Shown piece after piece: positions 7,618 through 7,671 of a stretch of DNA of 7,671 bases; position 1 is the stretch's first letter; every line of letters begins with the position of its first letter. Source of the DNA: Muribaculaceae bacterium (GTDB lineage Bacteria > Pseudomonadota > Alphaproteobacteria > Rs-D84); the NCBI GenBank assembly GCA_023665245.1, contig JAMPEH010000101.1, positions 1 to 7,671 on the forward strand. Reading direction: 5' to 3'. Under the pieces are notes generated by a model. That model ran no database searches and had not been told where the DNA came from. It worked only from the letters and a program-made list of their open reading frames with translations. The position numbers were made by a program, and so were the translations under genes.

Positions 7618-7671
7618 CTCCCCGAGTAGGGCTCGAACCTACAACCCCACGGTTAACAGCCGTGTGCTCTA
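7618..7671 (-). tRNA. tRNA-Asn (anticodon GUU), 5' part cut by window edge
   Basis: The 3' part of a tRNA is clear. The discriminator G is at 7618 and the acceptor 3' strand at 7619-7625. The T stem is 7626-7630 paired with 7638-7642, around a GTTCGAGC-type T loop, and the variable loop is 7643-7647. The anticodon stem is CACGG (7648-7652) paired with CCGTG (7660-7664). The loop reads CTGTTAA on the minus strand, placing anticodon GTT at 7655-7657, so it decodes Asn. The D arm begins at about 7666 and is truncated by the window. The 3' CCA is not encoded: the bases after the discriminator are CGC, so CCA must be added by the nucleotidyltransferase. tRNA 3' ends are common integration sites, which fits a defence operon starting just beyond it. 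Confidence 0.95.

Noticed and set aside
7618..7671. Second copy of the tRNA 3' end elsewhere in the window as an attachment site
   Set aside because: Reading through the genes by eye I found no repeat of the T-arm or acceptor sequence. If one exists it is outside the window.
1..7671. CRISPR array, insertion sequence or riboswitch
   Set aside because: No spaced direct repeats, transposase motifs or structured leader of sufficient length were seen. The operon leader is only about 16 bases.

Overview
The window is compact bacterial DNA with every gene on the minus strand. It suggests a member of the Bacillota, most likely class Clostridia (Lachnospiraceae-like). The grounds are moderate-to-low GC, strong GGAGG-type Shine-Dalgarno sites, a textbook sigma-A-type promoter and the protein families present. 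The taxonomic call is inference from style, not from a marker gene.

Layout, read right to left in the direction of transcription. The right edge holds the 3' two-thirds of a tRNA-Asn(GUU) gene (7618-7671, cut by the window). A 122-base gap (7496-7617) follows. It contains a perfect 20-bp inverted repeat (7551-7597), then a promoter (-35 at 7541-7546, -10 at 7518-7523, 17-bp spacer) and a Shine-Dalgarno site. Five tightly packed genes come next: an AlbA_2 / GHKL-ATPase / winged-helix regulator-like protein (6194-7495), JetA (4770-6197), JetB (4130-4777), JetC (996-4130) and JetD (1-1006, running off the left edge). Every junction overlaps, by 4, 8, 1 and 11 bases respectively, so this reads as one translationally coupled operon. 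No gene-free stretch exceeds 300 bases.

JetABCD is the Wadjet system, an SMC (condensin/MukBEF-like) defence complex. JetC is the SMC ATPase motor, JetA the kleisin, JetB the KITE subunit and JetD the Toprim-type nuclease. In characterised Wadjet systems the complex extrudes loops on DNA and cleaves small closed circles, which protects the host against plasmids. The JetA type and the host lineage fit the type II variant best, but the subtype is recalled from family knowledge and was not computed.

The least ordinary element is the first gene. An AlbA_2/ATPase/wHTH protein leads the operon and overlaps jetA by 4 bases (GTGA), so it is probably made together with the complex. It may be an autoregulator, acting at the promoter or at the large palindrome beside it, or an accessory component. 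The left end of the operon and any partner attachment site lie outside the window.
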